In this document: piece by piece, positions 61,683-64,000 of the stretch
Layout of the letters: the number at the start of each line of letters is the position of its first letter
Position numbering within the stretch: the first letter of the stretch is position 1
Assembly (NCBI RefSeq): GCF_003627755.1
Contig: NZ_CP032694.1
Span: 3,902,501 to 3,966,500 of the forward strand
DNA length: 64,000 nt
Direction of reading: 5' to 3'
Source of the DNA: Rhizobium jaguaris
GTDB taxonomy: Bacteria; Pseudomonadota; Alphaproteobacteria; Rhizobiales; Rhizobiaceae
Notes under the pieces: generated by a model
The model's input: only the letters and a program-made list of their open reading frames with translations
What the model was told of the DNA's origin: nothing
Database searches by the model: none
Translations under genes and position numbers: made by a program

Positions 61683-64000
61683 ATGATCAGCCCCAGCAGT
61701 CCAAAGAAGGGCGCTTTCGCCACCCGTCCGGCGCTGGCGCGGCTGGTTGCGGTCAAGCGTCTCTTTGCGCGGCTGGTATTGATCTCGGAACAGATCCTAC
61801 CCCTGCTGTTGGTGCCGCTTTCCATCCTTGCCCTTTTCGTCTCGGCTGCCTGGTTCGGTATTTTCCGCATCGCGCCGGATGCGCTACGCTACGCCCTGCT
61901 CGCCGTTTTCGCCGTCGCCTTCGCCGTCTCCGTCTTCCCGTTCCGCCGCCTGCGCTGGCCAACGGTTGGTGAAGCCGACCGGATGCTCGAGGAGCGCAAT
62001 GGCCTCGCTCACCAGCCAGTCACCGTGCAGGAAGACGAGCCGGCTGTCGACACGCCCTTCGGCCGGGCGCTGTGGCAGGAGCACCAGACCCGCATGGCGG
62101 CACGGATCGCGGCTCTGGACGCCGGCTTGCCGCGCCCTGACATCGCCCGCTACGATCGCTTCGCGTTGCGCACCATCCCGGCACTGCTGCTAGTGACGGC
62201 TTTCAGCTTCTCCATGTCCAACGGCGGCGGCTCGCTGAGCGATGCTTTCACCGCTCCAGCCGCGACGTCGAGCAATCCCGACGTTCGCGTCGATGCCTGG
62301 GTGACGCCGCCTTACTATACCGGCGAAGCACCGGTGTATTTGACCGGCAGTGCTGCAAACACGGGCGATAGCGTCAACGTACCGCAATTCTCCGAACTCA
62401 CCGTGCGCGTCACGGGCGTCTCGACGGATGAAAAAGTACTGTTCCAGGCCGCTGGCAGCGACACGGACGCCGAGATCCCCGAGCAAGTCGCGGATGCCGG
62501 CAAGCAGACGCCGGCAAACGGCAATGCCGCCCCGCCGCCGGCCGTGCAGCCGGTGTCCGCTACCGGCACCGCTTCGGCCGGCGCCGACGCGATGATTGCC
62601 CGCACTCATGTGCTGAAACTCGAAAAAGGCGGCAAACTGACCGTCAACGGCAAGTCCTGGTCTTTCAAAGTGGTCACCGACAAGCCGCCGGAAATAACCT
62701 TCGACGGCATCCCGCACGCAATGCCCAACGGCGCACTCGAAATCGGCTTCAAAGTCAAGGACGACTACGGCGTTGAGGAAGCCCATGCCGAAATCGTGCC
62801 CGTCGACACCGATCCCAAGGCCACGCCGCTTTACGGTTTACCGGAATATAAGCTCGAAATTTCGCGTCGCGACCGCCGCAACGGCAAGGGGCTGGCAAAC
62901 CACGACCTGACGCAGGACCCGCTTGCCGGCCAGCAGGTGCGCATCACCCTCGTCGCGCGCGACGGCGCCGGCCAGACCGGGCGCAGCGCGCCCTATGAAA
63001 TGACCCTGCCCTCGCGCAATTTCAGCGAGCCTCTTGCCGCAGCCGTTGCCGAAGAACGCCAGGTTTTCGCGCTGGACACCCGCAAGATGCCGGAGGCGAT
63101 CGAACTCAATCAGTCGCTGGCGATCCGGCCGGATGAAACGATCCCGGATCTCGGCAACTACCTGCTGATCCAATCGGCGCTGACACGCATGAAGCTCGCC
63201 AGCGGCGATGTCGCTCTGAAGGATACTGCCGACTACCTCTGGCAGATCGCGCTCGGCATGGAAGACGCGCAACTGACCGATGCGGAGAAGGCCCTGCGCG
63301 ACGCGCAACAGAAGCTCTCCGACGCCCTGCAGCGCAATGCGCCCGACGCGGAAGTCAAGAAGCTGATGGACGAGCTGCGCAAGGCGATGAACAACTATAT
63401 GAAGGAACTCGCCGAGCGCATGAAGAACATGCCGGCGCAGCCCAACCAGAGGTCGGCCAATATCCTGCGCCAGCAGGACTTGCAGCGGATGATGGACCAG
63501 ATCGAGAATCTGGCCCGCTCCGGCAATCGCCAGGCGGCGCAGCAGATGCTGTCTGAGCTGCAGCAGATGATGAACAGCCTCCAGGCCGGCAGGCCGCAGC
63601 GCGGCCAGAACCAGCAGCAGAACGAAGCAAACGACAAGATGCGCCAGCAGATGGATAAGCTCGGCCGCATCCTGCGCGACCAGCAGAAGCTGATGGAGCA
63701 GACCTTCAAGCTGGACCAGGCCATGCGCGACCGCATGCAGCGCGGCGATCCCAACGAGGATGGTGACGACGCGCTGAACCAGCCGATGCCTGGCCTGAAC
63801 GATCCGACACAGCCGGACATGGGGCAGCAGGATCAGGGCCAACAGGATCGGCAGCAAGGCCAGAATCAGCAGGGCCAGAATCAGCAAGGTCAACAACAGG
63901 GTCAAAAGCAGCAGGGCGACAATCAGACGGATAACATGACTGCCGATCAGCTACGCGATGCGCTGAAGCAATTGCGCCAGCAGCAGGATGAACTCGGCAA
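61683..64000 (+). CDS. TIGR02302 / DUF4175 family membrane protein, 3'-truncated by window edge
   Basis: About 772 residues are visible and the frame continues past the edge. Two or three membrane segments occur near the N-terminus (about 35-80) and one at 160-180, then a large periplasmic part with a beta-rich segment (NPDVRVDAWVTPPYYTGEAPVYL, KPPEITFDGIPH), and from about 540 a long alpha-helical Gln/Met/Arg-rich region ending in QGQNQQGQ-type low complexity (about 720-750). The family is typical of alphaproteobacteria; the function is unknown. It follows lysA after a 240-base gap and starts at ATG 61683, with GGGGAG upstream. Confidence 0.93.
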   Translation, partial: MISPSSPKKGAFATRPALARLVAVKRLFARLVLISEQILPLLLVPLSILALFVSAAWFGIFRIAPDALRYALLAVFAVAFAVSVFPFRRLRWPTVGEADRMLEERNGLAHQPVTVQEDEPAVDTPFGRALWQEHQTRMAARIAALDAGLPRPDIARYDRFALRTIPALLLVTAFSFSMSNGGGSLSDAFTAPAATSSNPDVRVDAWVTPPYYTGEAPVYLTGSAANTGDSVNVPQFSELTVRVTGVSTDEKVLFQAAGSDTDAEIPEQVADAGKQTPANGNAAPPPAVQPVSATGTASAGADAMIARTHVLKLEKGGKLTVNGKSWSFKVVTDKPPEITFDGIPHAMPNGALEIGFKVKDDYGVEEAHAEIVPVDTDPKATPLYGLPEYKLEISRRDRRNGKGLANHDLTQDPLAGQQVRITLVARDGAGQTGRSAPYEMTLPSRNFSEPLAAAVAEERQVFALDTRKMPEAIELNQSLAIRPDETIPDLGNYLLIQSALTRMKLASGDVALKDTADYLWQIALGMEDAQLTDAEKALRDAQQKLSDALQRNAPDAEVKKLMDELRKAMNNYMKELAERMKNMPAQPNQRSANILRQQDLQRMMDQIENLARSGNRQAAQQMLSELQQMMNSLQAGRPQRGQNQQQNEANDKMRQQMDKLGRILRDQQKLMEQTFKLDQAMRDRMQRGDPNEDGDDALNQPMPGLNDPTQPDMGQQDQGQQDRQQGQNQQGQNQQGQQQGQKQQGDNQTDNMTADQLRDALKQLRQQQDELG

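Overview
The window is a chromosomal segment of an alphaproteobacterium of the Rhizobiales, most likely genus Rhizobium or a close relative. This rests on high GC, on the housekeeping order clpB ... prmC-prfA-ptsP-lysC ... ubiG, on families typical of the order (DUF4167, DUF6074, DUF1178, TIGR02302/DUF4175, twin-TM HIG1, PtsP of the nitrogen PTS), and on several copies of rhizobial intergenic mosaic repeats. No species can be named from sequence alone.

Layout. 1-12 kb: end of an M23 murein peptidase, a small P-loop kinase, ClpB behind a heat-shock (RpoH-type) promoter, a HIT protein, DUF4167, then prmC-prfA, ptsP and lysC, all on the minus strand after the first gene. 12-15 kb: a secreted protein and a TetR/MFS pair with a double operator, lying between lysC and ubiG. 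15-20 kb: ubiG, a five-gene minus-strand operon (comF, grxC, nitrilase, DUF1178, DUF3291; its last three genes have start/stop overlaps), a divergent NDUFAF5-like methyltransferase and an orphan Flp pilin. 20.9-22.9 kb: a complete group II intron with its reverse transcriptase. 22.9-29.4 kb: mutT, GNAT, argJ, a parvulin, then secA. 29.5-34.2 kb: an accessory island holding a TIR domain fused to a CobT-type VWA domain, followed by an IS91-like element with its own tyrosine recombinase. 34-45 kb: GST, flippase, CelD-like acetyltransferase, LssY_C protein, acyl-CoA synthetase, aldo/keto reductase, methyltransferase, a second TetR/MFS pair and tRNA-Leu(CAA). 45-64 kb: small secreted protein, DUF6074, VTT membrane protein, DsbB, HNH protein, AlkA-like glycosylase, gluQRS, YihY, SDR, cobalamin adenosyltransferase, etfBA-hbd, a TPR/ATP-grasp protein, TlpA, argH, lptM, lysA and the start of a TIGR02302 protein that runs off the window.

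How the genes work together. The core encodes protein quality control and export (ClpB, SecA, PpiC), translation termination (PrmC methylates the PrfA GGQ loop), nitrogen-PTS signalling, arginine and lysine synthesis (ArgJ, ArgH, LysC, LysA), disulfide chemistry (DsbB, TlpA, Grx) and acyl-CoA oxidation (EtfAB with 3-hydroxybutyryl-CoA dehydrogenase behind a LiuR-like palindrome).

The most notable object is the TIR-CobT(VWA) fusion at 29867-31525. It keeps the SxxCxxE catalytic motif of NAD-consuming TIRs and an intact MIDAS, sits beside a mobile element, is preceded by an overlapping mini-ORF with a strong Shine-Dalgarno, and has no cobaltochelatase partners nearby. It is the best candidate here for an undescribed (possibly defence) system. 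All functional statements about it are inference.
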